Positions 63,149 through 64,000 of a stretch of DNA of 64,000 nucleotides are shown here, piece after piece. The number at the start of each line of letters is the position of its first letter. Position 1 is the stretch's first letter. A program made the position numbers and the translations under genes. Below the pieces are notes generated by a model, which saw nothing but the letters and a program-made list of their open reading frames with translations, searched no databases and was not told the origin of the DNA. Origin of the DNA: Acuticoccus sp. MNP-M23 (lineage in GTDB: Bacteria; Pseudomonadota; Alphaproteobacteria; Rhizobiales; Amorphaceae); contig NZ_CP133480.1 in NCBI RefSeq assembly GCF_031195445.1, forward strand, positions 4,766,501-4,830,500, read 5' to 3'.

Positions 63149-64000
63149 ATGGATGCGCCGACCCCTCTGATGGACCAGCAATCGCCCCCCGACACGAGCC
63201 AGGACCGTGCACCGCCCCGCGCAGACGCAGGCGGGGTGACGCGCACGGACAAGATTGCGCTCGCCGCCGTTATCAGCGGCATCACCGGGGTCGGCATGGC
63301 GCTCAGCCTCTCGCTTCCCCTCCTCTCGGTCGTGCTCGAAAACCGCGGCGTCTCGCCGTCGATGATCGGCATCAACACCGCCACCGCCGGCGTCGCCGCC
63401 ATCGCCGTGCTGCCGTTCGTCACCCAGATGGCCGAACGCTTCGGCACCGCGCGGCTGATCATCGCCAGCTTCCTCACCATGTCGGCGACGTTGATGGGGT
63501 TCTATCTCATCACCTCGTTCACGCTGTGGTTTCCGCTGCGCTTCATCTTTTCGGCCACCGCCACCATCATCTTCGCGCTCACCGAATTCTGGATCAATTC
63601 GCTGGCGCCGGAGAAGAAGCGCGGGCTGGTGGTGGGCATCTACACCGCCTTCCTGTCCGTTGGGATCTCCATCGGCCCGCTGATCCTGGCGCTGGTCGGC
63701 ACGGACGGTATTGCCCCGTTCGCCATCGGCTCCGTCGCGCTTCTCATCGCCGCCGTGCCGGTGATGCTGGTGACGGACCGCCAGCCGGTCCTCCCCGGCG
63801 GCTCCCACGGCAGCATCTGGCGCTTCTTCGCGCTGGCGCCGCTCGCCCTCCTCGCCGCGCTGGTGTTCGGCGCGGTGGAATCGGGTGGCGCGGCCATCCT
63901 CCCCCTTTACGGCACCTCTCTGGGGTTGACCGGGGAGAGCGCGGTGGTCCTCGTATCGGCCATTGCAGCCGGCAACGTCCTGTCGCAGATCCCCATCGGC
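63149..64000 (+). CDS. MFS transporter, truncated by window end
   Basis: 284 residues visible, open to the window edge. After a polar N-terminus of about 34 residues come six to eight membrane spans, starting KIALAAVISGITGVGMALSLSLPLLSVVLENRG. The typical MFS loop MAERFGTARLI follows helix two, and ALTEFWINSLAPEKKRGLVVGIYTAFLSVGISIGP resembles the YcaD-type group. ATG 63149 or ATG 63170 are possible; neither has a strong ribosome site. Substrate unknown. Confidence 0.82.
   Translation, partial: MDAPTPLMDQQSPPDTSQDRAPPRADAGGVTRTDKIALAAVISGITGVGMALSLSLPLLSVVLENRGVSPSMIGINTATAGVAAIAVLPFVTQMAERFGTARLIIASFLTMSATLMGFYLITSFTLWFPLRFIFSATATIIFALTEFWINSLAPEKKRGLVVGIYTAFLSVGISIGPLILALVGTDGIAPFAIGSVALLIAAVPVMLVTDRQPVLPGGSHGSIWRFFALAPLALLAALVFGAVESGGAAILPLYGTSLGLTGESAVVLVSAIAAGNVLSQIPIG

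Overview
The window is GC-rich, gene-dense chromosomal DNA from a phototrophic alphaproteobacterium. It carries a large block of a purple-bacterial photosynthesis gene cluster (about 18.1-39.8 kb) set among housekeeping genes. The gene order rplU-rpmA-...-obgE-proB-proA and rpmH-rnpA-yidC-engB, the PpsR/AerR regulator pair and the HemA-type (C4) 5-aminolevulinate synthase fit the order Hyphomicrobiales (Rhizobiales) or a close relative. The species cannot be fixed from the sequence alone. No IS element, CRISPR array, tRNA, rRNA or integrase was seen.

Layout. 0-4.5 kb (minus strand): rplU, rpmA, a small secreted protein, an ArsC-like protein, obgE, proB and the start of proA. 4.5-8.9 kb (plus): a polar amino-acid ABC uptake operon (binding protein and two permeases, no ATPase) ending in a cystathionine-synthase-like PLP enzyme, then a hydroxyisobutyrate-dehydrogenase-like gene. 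9-18 kb: a secreted dienelactone-hydrolase-like protein, argB, a metallo-beta-lactamase-fold hydrolase, a small Rho-N-like protein, two orphan solute-binding proteins and a very large MscS-type channel.

18.1-39.8 kb: photosynthesis. A Tat-exported HiPIP gene diverges from a PucC-family gene and bchP. Then come ppsR and ppaA/aerR on the minus strand, diverging from a long plus-strand superoperon: bchF-bchN-bchB-bchH-bchL-bchM-lhaA-puhA-puhB-puhC-(98-aa unknown)-acsF-puhE-hemA. These genes cover Mg insertion into protoporphyrin (BchH), methylation (BchM), the oxygen-dependent cyclase (AcsF), dark protochlorophyllide reduction (BchL/N/B), vinyl hydration (BchF), phytyl-tail reduction (BchP), the reaction-centre H subunit, assembly factors for LH1 and the reaction centre, and 5-aminolevulinate supply. 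The puf, crt, bchCXYZ, bchG and bchDI genes are not in the window, so the cluster continues or is split elsewhere. Five copies of the PpsR/CrtJ operator (TGT-N12-ACA or one mismatch) can be read directly: three in the ppaA/bchF divergent region, two of them carrying a TTGACA -35 box, and two in the HiPIP/PucC-family region.

39.8-64 kb: a roughly 1 kb stretch with no convincing gene, an RlpA-like protein, pncB, and a persulfide-response operon (blh, bigR and two YeeE/YedE-type membrane genes) behind a 10-bp inverted-repeat operator. Then come DUF6159, ychF, pth and rplY with a terminator-like hairpin 18 nt before its start codon, a sensor kinase, a disulfide-oxidoreductase/TVP38 pair, rpmH-rnpA-yidC-engB, topA, rnr, a DUF983 gene, a NUDIX hydrolase and a truncated MFS transporter.

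No wholly new multi-gene system is evident. The most interesting points are the operator architecture, the roughly 45-residue insertion in PuhA, the single-cysteine PpsR, the HiPIP gene inside the PpsR-controlled region, the possible rplY attenuator and the conserved-context 98-residue protein in the puh operon.
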